From: Macrothele yani
Taxonomy: Eukaryota > Arthropoda > Arachnida > Araneae > Macrothelidae
Length of the DNA: 64,000 nt
Reading direction: 5' to 3'
Assembly: GCA_039090855.1 (NCBI GenBank)
Contig: CM077025.1
Location: 93,910,489 to 93,974,488, forward strand
Shown: piece by piece, positions 53,590-62,900 of the stretch
Numbering within the stretch: the first letter of the stretch is position 1
How the letters are laid out: each line of letters opens with the position of its first letter
Position numbers and translations under genes: made by a program
Notes under the pieces: generated by a model
What the model saw: the letters and a program-made list of their open reading frames with translations, nothing else
Databases searched by the model: none
Told to the model about the DNA's origin: nothing

Positions 53590-53940
53590 GATTCCGGTGA
53601 CATTGTGGCTCAGTGGTTAAGACTCGCGGCTTCAACCCAAACGACCTGGGCTCGATCCTCGCCACCGGCGCGAAAGCATTCTCTCGCGTACGGGCTGAAA
53701 TATTCAGTGTGTTGAATTTTGTAAACTTTCCGTCTAAATACGGAAAAATTTGAAACGGCCTTTTCTGAAATAAACGGGATTACTGAAAATCTGATGGTAA
53801 TACGGAAGTTAAAAAAAAAAAAAACGCTCACTTTTCAAAGCGGAAATTCCGTTAAAAGACGGACACTTACTGGCAATTTTGCTGCACGTTATTTTCAGAA
53901 AATTTCCGTGAATTCACACGACTTATATTTTACTTTGTGT
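53590..53940 (+). mobile_element. SINE-D copy with complete tRNA-like head
   Basis: Head 53595-53668: GGTGACATTGTGGCTCAGTG (A box), GGGCTCGATCCTCGCC (B box) closing with CACC. The body has repeated CGGAA/TTCCG strings and an A run at 53811-53823, and ends TTTCCGTGAATTCACACGAC. Matches 45236-45560 in reverse. Confidence 0.82.
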
Positions 53941-54436
53941 ACAGGAGTTTATAAAAATAATGGAAACAACGTTTGTGGAGGATTATTTATTTATAACTAT
54001 ATACGCCCACCTCGGCTTTCAGATCAGAAGCAGTTCGACTTGGAATAGACAGTCTATTCCAATAAAATATATAAAAACGCGTCCTATAAATATGTCCCAG
54101 ATGTTCCAGCGATGTTGGAGGTGGAAAGTAGGATCTGACATTTTGGTCCGGATATTCTCACAAATTTTCAGTAATATGGAGATCTGAAGATTGAGGTGGC
54201 CAGGCTATCAGCTGCAAATCATACTCATCCTGTGAAAGCAAGAACTTTTCTCACAATGCACCGGCGCATCACTTGCTTGAAATCAGGGAACAATGCCTGC
54301 AACATTTGGTGGAGGTAGCGTGGATCAGAAGCAAAAACTATATAGCTATCAAGAGTAAATGAATATTAAAATACATATTGCCGTCTGTACACGATTCTAA
54401 AAGAGCACTTAAAATATATACAAGGTTAAAAAATTT

Positions 54437-54475
54437 GCACTTTCAAGTCCACTCTGGACCCGTCATCAGATGATA
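54437..54475 (-). ncRNA. Hammerhead-ribozyme-like core, left PLE copy
   Basis: Minus strand: CTGATGA (54463-54469), a GGGTCC/GGACTT stem with a 5-base loop, then GAAA (54441-54444). Box order and spacing fit the hammerhead motifs known in Penelope-like elements. One extra base sits between CTGATGA and the stem and two pairs are G-U, so activity is uncertain. Confidence 0.45.
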
Positions 54476-54710
54476 TAATTATGATTTGCCATGGAAGAGG
54501 TACAGTACATATGCAGGAGACACACCGACGTGTCAGTATTGTCCATGCGCATGCTCATTACATAGTCATGCTGTCATATATCGGAGATCAGGTCGTTATG
54601 CGCGTTGCCCCCCACTCCCCTATCATAGTAATTGCAAAGCAATTTGCATGGTAACGGTATGGGAATAGGGGCATCGTCGTTACAACACTTTCCTCTAAAT
54701 TTATGAATCT

Positions 54711-56035
54711 TTTATTTATTTTATTTATTTATTTAAGTACAATTTAATGCCACAGCACAACAAAACAGAATTTAGCCCATGCACACCCGACACTACATCT
54801 ACAATCATAATAAACAACAAACGTCCAAGAATACAATAATACCAATAGTAATATAAATTTGCAGATAGAATTAATGAACTCAGGATTTTTATATCATAGA
54901 AATCAACGGTTGCACGCAGCATGCAATGTAACCAAAGTAACTAAAGAATTGCAGCACTTCAAAGGTATAACTATTACAAAACTTCAAAAGTATAATCATT
55001 TCCATACAATTCGATTTTTACAAATAACATCATATTTTCATTAAGATATTCACATGATGAAATATATACTAACGAAAGTAACATTTTCAAAAAATTACAT
55101 AAGTAATTAAAGAAGAATTTACGAACACTTCGTAGCCAATACATCAAAAGTCTCACAACAGGGAGCATAACCAAAGTAAATAATAAATACAAAGCACCAA
55201 AAGTAAAACTATAATCCTTTAGTTTTAAATAAATTGAAGCACTGCAACATATTCTTTATAAGAAATTGTTGCGATGTAATGTGACAAGAGAACCAGGGAA
55301 AACGGCTAACAAATAGACTGACGAGCCCCTATTTCTCCAAAAAAAAAAAAAAAAAAGAATCTAAATCGTCAAGTCAAGGAAAAATTTAACCGTACTACAA
55401 TAAATTGAAGTAATAATACATTATATATGACCAACCGTTTATCAACCATTAATTAAGAAAATCTTAAGCTCTCTTTTAAATACCGAATAGTTCGTCACCG
55501 GCTTGATCCGATGAGCCAACCCTTTGCAGGACCTAATGCAGGTCACGTTAATATTATTAAATAAAAAAATTAGTACGCGCTCTAGGTATTAAAAAACTAG
55601 TATTACCACGAGTGTCATTATCATGGGAACGCAAATGTAAGGTAATTAGATCTGAATATTTATTAGCATGTATACGTTCATGCATAAACAGTAATAGTTG
55701 AACTAACTAATTGCGTGATGAAAATTCGCGTAATAAGCTCGTGATGTCACCCGCGTTATTTCAAAAATCGTCTTTGTTCCTTACGTGTTCCAATTCCCTG
55801 CATTTTTATGTCTCTCATTGCCTTGAGAAAGCCTCCCAGTGGAGAGCGAAAGCTTGGCGAATCTTTGTACTTACTACGCCGCAAAAATAAACGGATTTAA
55901 TACGCTATTTGCTTCTCTTGAGTATTAAGGAAAAGAGAATGTACCTGTAAAGACGGATTCACTAAACGTAAAACTTTTTTTGCAAAACATAAATTCTATT
56001 AACATTCCCAATAGTTGTGCGACCCCAAGCCAAGA
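54711..56035 (-). mobile_element. LINE (CR1/L2-like) 3' end plus unassigned DNA
   Basis: Begins with the complement of a (TAAA)n tail (54711-54735). Minus-strand codons near 55480-55560 read TCIRSCKGLAHRIKPVTNYS and VFKRELKIFL, like the last residues of CR1/L2 ORF2. It interrupts the left PLE copy. The part 55760-55930 (GAAAGCCTCCCAGTGGAGAG, CGAAAGCTTGGCG) resembles the 3' region of another PLE family and may be separate. Confidence 0.5.
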
Positions 56036-56265
56036 GACAATAAGATAGCTTTCTGACAAGAGAAGTGAGGAACATGTGGTTGGCGTGGTAAGTATAGTTA
56101 CATCTTGACAGATAGGTTGGTGTCGACCCTTTGGAATAATCTTGAAAGGGCAGGGAGATTATGATTTGACATTATATTTATGCTCAGATACACGTAAACT
56201 AATATTGCGACTGGTCGATCCTATGTATATCTGGTCGGAGACATCATCGTTCATGGCGTTTAGTG
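56036..56265 (-). pseudogene. PLE GIY-YIG endonuclease fragment, left copy
   Basis: Minus-strand reading PLNAMNDDVSDQIYIGSTSR and ISLRVSEHKYNVKS, then a stop and PFKIIPKGSTPTYLSRC. QIYIGST plus a following R..EH is the GIY-YIG nuclease signature, which PLEs carry behind their reverse transcriptase. The upstream RT is absent. The right copy repeats the second half. Confidence 0.65.
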
Positions 56266-56434
56266 GAAATTGCATACACACCAAACTTGGAATCAGAAGA
56301 GCATCCGATTCATGAATTTCTTGATATAGGCGAGGATGTTAAGCGCCATTTAAACCAAAGTAGACGTCGAAAGGTTGACATGCGTTCTTTTCTTCCTTTT
56401 TTTTTTTTTTTTTTTTTTTGGACATTTGTGATTA

Positions 56435-56935
56435 TGGGGATGTATGTATTCTGCCTCCACCGCTCTTTCAAGATTATGCCTGAAGGGTCGACACCAACCT
56501 ATCTGGCAAGTTGTAACCATACTATCCTCGCCAACCACATGTTCTTCATTTCTCTTGACAGAAAGCTTATTGATTCATAAATTTAGAGGAAATTGTTGTG
56601 ACGACGATGCCCCTATTCCCATACCGTTACCATGGAAATTTGCTTTGCAATTTCTATGGTAGCGGGAAGGGGGAAAACGTAGATAACGACCCGATCACCG
56701 ATGTATAATAACATGACCATGTAATGAGCATGCGCATGGACAATACTTATACGTCGGTGTACCTGCTGCACATATACCTCTTCCATGACAAATCATAACT
56801 ACATCATCTGATGACGGGTCCAGAGTGGACTTGAAAGTGCTAATGTTTTGAACTTGTATATATTTTAAGTGTTCTTTTAGAATCGTGTACCGAAGGCAAT
56901 ATGTATTTTAATATCTTCCGGCGTGAATAAATTAG
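56435..56935 (+). mobile_element. Penelope-like element 3' end, right copy
   Basis: Plus orientation. The coding remnant ends SFKIMPEGSTPTYLASCNHT and FFISLDRKLIDS at 56580, matching the left copy. It is followed by ~350 bp of 3' noncoding DNA up to GTATTTTAATATCTTCCGGC. A (T)22 run at 56397-56419 lies upstream, between the two copies. Confidence 0.7.
56800..56842 (+). ncRNA. Hammerhead-ribozyme-like core, right PLE copy
   Basis: CTGATGA at 56808-56814, stem 56816-56821 (GGGTCC) with 56827-56832 (GGACTT), GAAA at 56833-56836, then GTGCTA. The GTGC can self-pair between two molecules, as proposed for hammerheads with a tiny stem III. Same sequence as in the left copy. Confidence 0.45.
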
Positions 56936-57355
56936 TTCATACGTACGTTGAAGATGTGACACGACCCTGTAGAATAATCAACGGCCCTAAGATAGCACTA
57001 ATACAGTATGACACCCCATAGCATCAAGGATCCACCACCATGCTTCACAGGCGCAACCAAACAGTCGGGGTGTTACGCTTCTGCTGGCTTTCGCGAGACG
57101 TACACTTTACCAGTGATGGGAAGCAATGTGAAGCACGACCCATCAGACCAGAGGACACGTTGCTAGCTTTTATTATCCCAGCTTTTATGGACTTCGCATC
57201 TCCTTACACGTTTTCACATTCCGACAGGCGTTCCACTCTGTTGCAACTCGTGATGCGGTGGTGTTGTGTTTCCTTTGTGCAATCAGTTCCAACGTTCGCC
57301 TATCCCTATGTGACATCTGTGGCGTATACTATAATTTAATTTGCATTTTTAGTTC

Positions 57356-58470
57356 CTTTTTTACGCTTTCCAACCGTAGGTTGAAAAAGCGTTTATGCTC
57401 CAGCTTTGTCCGTCTGCCTGTCCGCACGATAACTCGCGAAAACATTGTTCGATTTCGATAAAATTTTAGAATGTGGTAAGAGACAACCTGGGGAAGAACC
57501 CTGTTAGAAATGGACGAAATGGGGTCAAAGGTCACGGCAAAGGAGCGGGATCAATTCCATTGCCCTAATAGTTCATAACTTGCGTAAAAATGTTTCGATT
57601 TCGATGAAATTTTTGTATGCGGTAGGGGACTACAGTGGAATGAATTCTATTAAAAATAAACGAAATGGGGTCAAAGGTCAGGACATAGGAGTGTGATCCA
57701 TTCCATTGCCCTTATGCGTCATAACTTGCGTAAAAATGGTTCGATTTCGATTAAATTTTAGTATGTGGTAGGAGACCACTTCCGCACGAACCCTGTTGAA
57801 AATGGATGAAATGTGGTCAAAGGTTGAGAAATAGGATCAGAATCCATTCCATTGCCCTTATAATTCATAACTTGTGTAAAAATGTCTCGATTTCGATGAG
57901 GTCACGACATAGGAGCGGGATCTATTCCATTGCCCTTATAGTTCATAACTTGCGTAAGAATGTTTCGATTTCGATTAAATTTTTGTATGTGGTAAGGGAC
58001 CACCTTGGAATGAATTCTATTAAAAATGGATGAAATGGGATCCAAGATCAGGACATAGGAGCGGGATCCATTCCATTGCCCTTATGCGTCAGAATTTGCG
58101 TAAAAATGCTTCGATTGCGACAAAACTTTATCATGTTGTTTCAGAGATACACTGAACATATTCTGTTGAATATAATCTAAATGGGGCGAAGGTCAGGACA
58201 CAAGAGCGAGATTTATTCCACAGCCATTATCTTCATAACTTTACTAAAAATGCTTCGATTGCGACAAAATTTTATCATGTTGTTCCGGAAGTACACTGCA
58301 TCGGTTCTGTATAATATCATCAAAATGGGGTCAAAGGTCAGGTCACAGGAGCGATATTTATTTCATAGCTATTATCCTCATAAATTGAGTAATGACTTCC
58401 GGCATGTTGGAAAGCGTATCATAATCAATGCATTACACGATTTTACTAACTTGTTCTATATAAATTTGAG
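57356..58470 (+). repeat. Interspersed element with 146-bp tandem units, copy 2
   Basis: Same start (ACGCTTTCCAACCGTAGGTT), GTCCGTCTGCCTGTCCG stretch and end (TTCCGGCATGTTGGAAAGCG) as 9278-9872, but with more units: landmarks at 57469, 57615 and 57761 (146-bp steps), a partial unit of 78 bp, 57985, and two divergent units near 58130 and 58270. Each unit includes GAAATGGGGTCAAAGGTCA. No protein. Confidence 0.87.
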
Positions 58471-58749
58471 TTCGTTCTCTTTAACATTTTTCAAACTTCA
58501 CGTGATATCTTTTCTCTCACATGAATACGGTTGGCAACACTGTGAGAGTGACGTATGTTTGTAGTGATAAGTACAAGACAACAGATATAGAATGACTAAG
58601 CAGCGAGACATTCCGTCCGCATAGCTCAGTTGGGAGAGCGACTTACTCCGGAGTGAGGGGACACGGACAAACTTGACTTTCAATAAACGAAGACGCACTT
58701 ATCAACAAGAACATGGTGTTACCCCCTGATTTTCACGAAACATGTCTTC
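58471..58749. other. Spacer with tRNA-like remnant at 58617-58673
   Basis: GTCCGCATAGCTCAGTTGGG and GAGCGACTTACTCCGGAGTG match the head at 48491-48562, but the T arm is missing before the closing ACGGAC. A tRNA-like remnant, not a gene. Confidence 0.5.
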
Positions 58750-59200
58750 GTTTATTTTTTATTTTATTTACAACTAACCTTGTTACATGGGAGATACAGG
58801 TGCGTATGAAAAGCTAGGTACACCGATAGCTAAAACCAAAAGCACAATTTGAAACATTATTATAAAAGGCATATTGCAAACAAAATTAAGGTAATACATG
58901 CTCCCTGCAAAAGTAAAAGAGTAAACAAGGCACTACAATAAAAATAACAGACAATTAAGGTCACATCACAGTAAAAGAAGAGAGTTCACTAAAAACCAGC
59001 AATAAAAAAAATCAGGTTGACAACAGCAAGATGTGGTCACATAGTTCAGTAAAAAAATGTAACCACCCCGGTATCCCGTACGCCAAACCAGTCATCATTC
59101 GGTGATCACATCTCAAAGAACTGTGGGATAGAATTTGTGAGCTGGGCATACTTATACTCCGCCTATAGTCTACACCGCAGACGGATCACAAACTGCGCTT
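58750..59200 (-). mobile_element. LINE (CR1/L2-like) 3' end
   Basis: The minus strand has an AAATAAAATAAAAAATAAACG tail-like end, an AGGGAGCATG string shared with 47770, and codons near 59080-59190 reading TNSIPQFFEM and SPNDDWFGVRDTG. Weak but consistent with a LINE ORF2 end plus 3' UTR. Confidence 0.45.
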
Positions 59201-59715
59201 TAAGCGCTTGCTGAGCAGAATGAACACTTGGACTGGCAGCTGGAAGGCGATGCGTAAAATGAGCGTCCATATTTCACAAGTTTTCGGGTAACACAGTGTT
59301 CTTGTTGATAAGTATTCATAATTGGGCTAGTAATTGGCGGCGCGAATTTCAGCGATTTTTTTTCACAAATTTTAGGGTTTTTTTTGTTGTTTTTTTTTCG
59401 TAATTTCGTGAATATCAAATATATCAGCGAATTTCAGATTTTTTTTTCCCCATTTTTGAACAATTTCTATTATCATTTTTAGATCATTTTCACATTTAAG
59501 TAATTTTAATACTGCCTTCATCAGAATTTACGCGGAAAACATACAGCAAAAGAAAAAAATTCTACTCCGAAGTTCAAACCAGAATTTCAAATCTTGAATT
59601 GCCCCAAGATTTTTCGTTACGAAGATACTCTTATCGAATAAGCTTCACGAGTAATTCCAGGTCGCATGCACTGTGCTGGAGAAGGCACGTGTGGTCTAAC
59701 GGAGTGATTTTCACC
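59201..59715. other. No gene recognised
   Basis: AT-rich with T runs. A tRNA-like A box (GTGGTCTAACGG) lies at about 59690, just before the hairpin. Confidence 0.4.
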
Positions 59716-59750
59716 GCAATAGCGGGAGTGATTTCCACTCCCGCTATTGC
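59716..59750. repeat. Perfect 15-bp-arm palindrome
   Basis: Arms 59716-59730 (GCAATAGCGGGAGTG) and 59736-59750 around the loop ATTTC. It follows a tRNA-like A box, where the rest of a tRNA-derived head would be expected. Confidence 0.9.
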
Positions 59751-59905
59751 CGAATGTCGTCAATTGTATAAGTGGTTTTAACTGGGAAAAGCAGCTCACA
59801 GAAAAGAGTGTTTGAGTTTCGCAGACACTTAGCTTAGAAACTTTTTGTGCTTTCGTGTGAGTATTTAGTTTATAAAATTCCCAGATATTGTTTGGTAATT
59901 TTGAG

Positions 59906-60848
59906 AATGAGCCACATGAGTGAAATTAGTGCATCTGAAAGATGCCAGCAGTACACCAAGGGAACGTTTCATGTGCACAAAAATCTACTGTTCTATCCGT
60001 GTTGCAACATACCAGTGGATTTTTCAAGAAAGGACAGTTGTGAAAAGCATTTTTTAACAAGCAAGCTGCATAAAGAAAAATGAGTGTCTGAAAAGTCAAC
60101 CGAAAACGATGCAGAAATGTGTTAACGAACTAATTGAGAAAAAAACTAAACAAGAACAGCATCGCTCAACTAAACTTTCAAAATTAGCTGGTGCCTTTTG
60201 TCCGTAACCCCACTTTCCAAACTGGATAACCCTACGTTAAAAAATTACTTCGAAAATTCGTTCAAGCATATTGGTATTACTCCAAATGCAAATTGGATGC
60301 GGAGATGTTATTTGCGGAAAATATATGATATTCACAAGCAACAAGTGAAATATTTTTCCTCATTATATTCCAACACAGAAGTTTATCCGAATAAATACAA
60401 TATTCTCACAACAACCAACTTTATTATTTTAATATTGGAAAAATCTTGCTAAAGAGAATAAAAAAAAAAAAAACCTCTGCACACCGATACAATAAAAATT
60501 ACTCCACAAGCACATTCATAAGACATACGAACTAAAACACATATTCGACCGATTCAGCCAAAAACGTATGAAACAAAGTTTAAATTACATTGGACCTCAT
60601 TACTGGAATTCATTACCAGTTATACTTAAAATACTTAATTGTTGTAACGCTTTTAAAAAGAAATCAAAAGGCTATATAATGATCCGCAGTTCTTAAAACT
60701 TATTAATAATAAAAAAATAAGAATTTCTAAATATTTCATACCTATTAATCCTGTTTTCGGTGTCATTTTCATACACACTGATGATCATGTTTGATACTCT
60801 AGCTTGTTTTGTTACCCCTTTAATGTATCTTCTCTCTCTTTCTCTTTA

Positions 60849-60880
<32 letters not shown>

Positions 60881-61345
60881 AAAACTGCTGTACAGGGAGC
60901 TCGGAGTTTTGTCAGAACTTGTTGTCCTTTTCCCTTTGCTTCTTTGCTGTGCTCTGCTTTATAAAACTCTTTTTTTCTTTTATGTATTACTTGAAACGCT
61001 CAGCAAACCAAAACTAAAATGAAAATCAGTATTCTGTGTAAGCATCGCAGCAGACGAAACAACAGATCCTGAACATAAGTACATTTTGAATATTCTTGCT
61101 GTTCCATCATCTCAAGCGAATGTTGAAAGCCGTAGTGTTGAAATTTTTTGAATGCAATCTTCCTCGAGTGCATCACTTTGGAATCCGTAAATTTTAAAGC
61201 AGTCAGTGAGGCAATACTTCAGTGGGTCAATAAGTATGGAATATCTTTTGCGAATACAACCGCTTTTGTGACAGACAACACATCTTACATATCCACAGCG
61301 TGGGAAAAGAGCCTGAAAGCCGAATATTTGAGGAAATGCGAAATT
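59906..61345 (+). pseudogene. CGGBP1-like hAT transposase, split by a LINE
   Basis: Begins near MSHMSEISASERCQQYTKGT with a BED-type zinc finger (YPCCNIPVDFSRKDSCEKHF..SKLHKEK), then, after stops, VTPLSKLDNPTLKNYFENSF and RCYLRKIYDIHKQQ (to about 60345). A LINE tail is inserted there. The frame resumes at 61030 as VSIAADETTDPEHKYILNIL (the conserved D-E-T-T-D catalytic region) and ITLESVNFKAVSEAILQWVN, FVTDNTSYISTAWEKSLK. The C-terminal dimerisation part is missing. Several stops and shifts make it inactive. CGGBP1 itself is a host protein from this hAT lineage; this is a transposon relic. Confidence 0.72.
60350..61025 (+). mobile_element. LINE (CR1/L2-like) 3' end inside the hAT gene
   Basis: ORF2-tail codons NKYNILTTTNFIILILEKSC, then HRYNKNYSTSTFIRHTN in broken frames match the block at 47270-47460. 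A 3' UTR with a (TC)n run (60830-60876) follows, ending near CTCAGCAAACCAAAACTAAA. It separates two parts of the hAT reading frame, so it inserted later. Confidence 0.65.
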
Positions 61346-61370
61346 TCGGGGTAAATCCCGAAATTTCGCA
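61337..61370. repeat. Perfect 14-bp-arm palindrome
   Basis: Arms 61337-61350 (TGCGAAATTTCGGG) and 61357-61370 around GTAAAT. It lies exactly where recognisable hAT sequence stops. Confidence 0.92.
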
Positions 61371-61429
61371 CCTCGATTTTTGCCTTTCTTTCCCGCGATA
61401 AAGTTACTACCCTTGTCATAATCTTTGAT

Positions 61430-61833
61430 ACAGTTTCTCGTGTTACAACTATTGTTTCTGCCATTTCACCTCCTAGTGGAGAAGCTGTGAGTTAGTAAAA
61501 GACAAAAATGTATTTTTCATCGTTTTCATAATGAAGAGTATCATACCGAAACAGGATTTTCTAAAGGATTTTTGGGATGGAATAAACTTTTTCAAATACA
61601 AATATGCGCTTACGTCCCGGCGGAAGAAATATGAGTAATGAAGAAGTAGAAAATGTTCAAACAGTATTCATAAGAAACGTTATGCTAATAATTTTTCGAA
61701 TACACACTATAGAAACAGAGATATCCAGAAAAATATTTAGAGATTTACGCCCCCTGGTGGAAAACTCTGCATTATTTAAAGGGGATAATGCTAATCTTTT
61801 TTCAACAGGACCTTTAGAAGCGGAGATACAGTT
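61430..61833 (+). repeat. ~150-bp-unit element, fragment F (plus)
   Basis: C-rich boxes CACCTCCTAGTGG (61467), TACGTCCCGGCGG (61612) and CGCCCCCTGGTGG (61748), 136-145 bp apart, with AGAAACGTTATGCTAATAAT and GACCTTTAGAAGCGGAGATA between. Truncated on the right by the mariner element. Confidence 0.75.
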
Positions 61834-62900
61834 ATTGGGTTGGTGCGAATCAAATGTCCGGCAAAGGACCAGCACACGTGGACGGCGAGAACGGAATAGT
61901 AGGACAACTTACCTAGGCAAAATAATCCCCTTCGGCATCGACACAATGTTGCCATCTCTCAGGCAAGACCATGATCCCGGAACGAAAATAGTCTTGCGGC
62001 TGGGACCCAAAGAAGTCATCAACTGCACGTTGAACCTCGTTGTCTGTCGTGAACTGTTTCCCAGACAGGAAGTGATCCAGGCGACGAAACAGATGATAGT
62101 CTGTCGGAGACAAGTCCGAGAAATAGGCAAAATGAGGCATAGCTTCATAGCCCAAGGCACTTAGTGTCAGTGTCGTTCGTTGTGCGACATGAGGGCGGGC
62201 CTTGTACTGGAGCAGAAGAACACCATGTCTGTTGATCAAAGCCGGTTGTTTCTGCAGAAATTTCCAGTACATCAGGTATAATGCAGCACAATAACGTTCT
62301 GCATTGATGGTTTAGTCTCTTGCCAAGAAGCTCCGATGAATTATTCCGGCTGTGGACCACCAGACAAGGAGCATCATTTTCTAGGTGTGTAGGGTTGGCT
62401 TAGAATGCCGTCCAGCAGGCTGTGCCTTGCTTAACCATTGTGGAGACATACCTCTGCCGCTATCTCACGACATTGTTTTCGGGGGTCAGCTTCAACCTCA
62501 CGTAACAGAACATCGTCAGAAACAGCAACGGGTCTGTGTTCACGTGCTTTGTTTTTCAAGTCCGTATCTCCGCTTCGAAAACTTCACAAACCATCGCCAA
62601 ATGGTTCGTTCGTTGCCTGTATTTTTCCCAAACAAATTTTTAACGTTTGGAGCGGCAATTCTTTGCAGAATGGCCCAGTTAAAATTCTTACAGGAAGATG
62701 ACTCTCAAATCCGGCATCTGCATGTTTCCTTTGCAAGCCACGTTACGTCCAAACAAACCATACCTTAACCTTGTTCTTCTCGAATCGATACACAAGAACA
62801 CGAACCGAAGGTTCACACATTGGGGCAACCCCAATCGATCAAACCTGTCATACGGTTGAACATGTCTTGACCCCAACATAGGTTTAGTCTACTGGATGAT
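61834..62900 (-). mobile_element. Mariner-family element
   Basis: Left end ATTGGGTTGGTGCGAATCAA is a typical mariner terminus. The other end is not clear (near 62900). A degenerate transposase occupies the minus strand. Confidence 0.8.
61913..62880 (-). pseudogene. Mariner DD34D transposase, degenerate
   Basis: Read from 62880: broken frames, then SPQWLSKAQPAGRHSKPTLH, KMMLLVWWSTAGIIHRSF (usual KVMLSVWWD..G), then the open piece 61913-62272: LINRHGVLLLQYKARPHVAQ, DLSPTDYHLFRRLDHFLSGK and RWQHCVDAEGDYF. The second catalytic motif is QYKARPH where the family has HDNARPH, so that Asp is replaced by Tyr; the third Asp in SPTDYH remains. Frameshifts upstream. Not active. Confidence 0.85.

Larger units (their letters stand above)
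54361..56265 (-). mobile_element. Penelope-like element 3' end, left copy, split by LINE
   Basis: Minus orientation. Coding remnant at 56036-56265, then a LINE insertion (54711-56035), then the 3' noncoding part 54361-54710. The 3' part pairs with 56576-56930 in reverse over about 350 bp (for example CCCCTATTCCCATACCGTTAC and complement), so the two PLE ends form a large inverted repeat. Confidence 0.7.
54040..57330 (-). mobile_element. Tc1-g relic split by nested Penelope/LINE cluster
   Basis: Front part 56945-57330 (minus) reads like a Tc1 core: a WSDGSCFTL-type string, KVYVSRKPAEA and VKHGGGSLMLWG. Rear part 54040-54330 (minus) reads DAPVHCEK, then LQLIAWPPQSSDLHITENL and PPPTSLEHL, the QDNAPxH and SPDLNPIENLW motifs and beyond. 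Everything between (54331-56944) is younger insertions. Terminal repeats are not identified. Confidence 0.65.

Noticed and set aside
55800..55870. A second hammerhead ribozyme near GAAAGCCTCCCAGTGGAGAG
   Set aside because: It lacks the CTGATGA box. It only resembles the hairpin region found near the 3' part of some Penelope-like elements.
56263..56580. A 105-codon frame as a host membrane protein
   Set aside because: The poly-Phe run is a (T)22 tract, and the C-terminal half matches the PLE GIY-YIG tail of the opposed copy.
58617..58673. Second tRNA gene
   Set aside because: The T arm is missing, so it is only a tRNA-like remnant.
61604..62164. A 186-codon plus-strand frame spanning 61604-62164
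   Set aside because: It joins a ~150-bp-unit fragment with the antisense strand of the mariner transposase; no motif.
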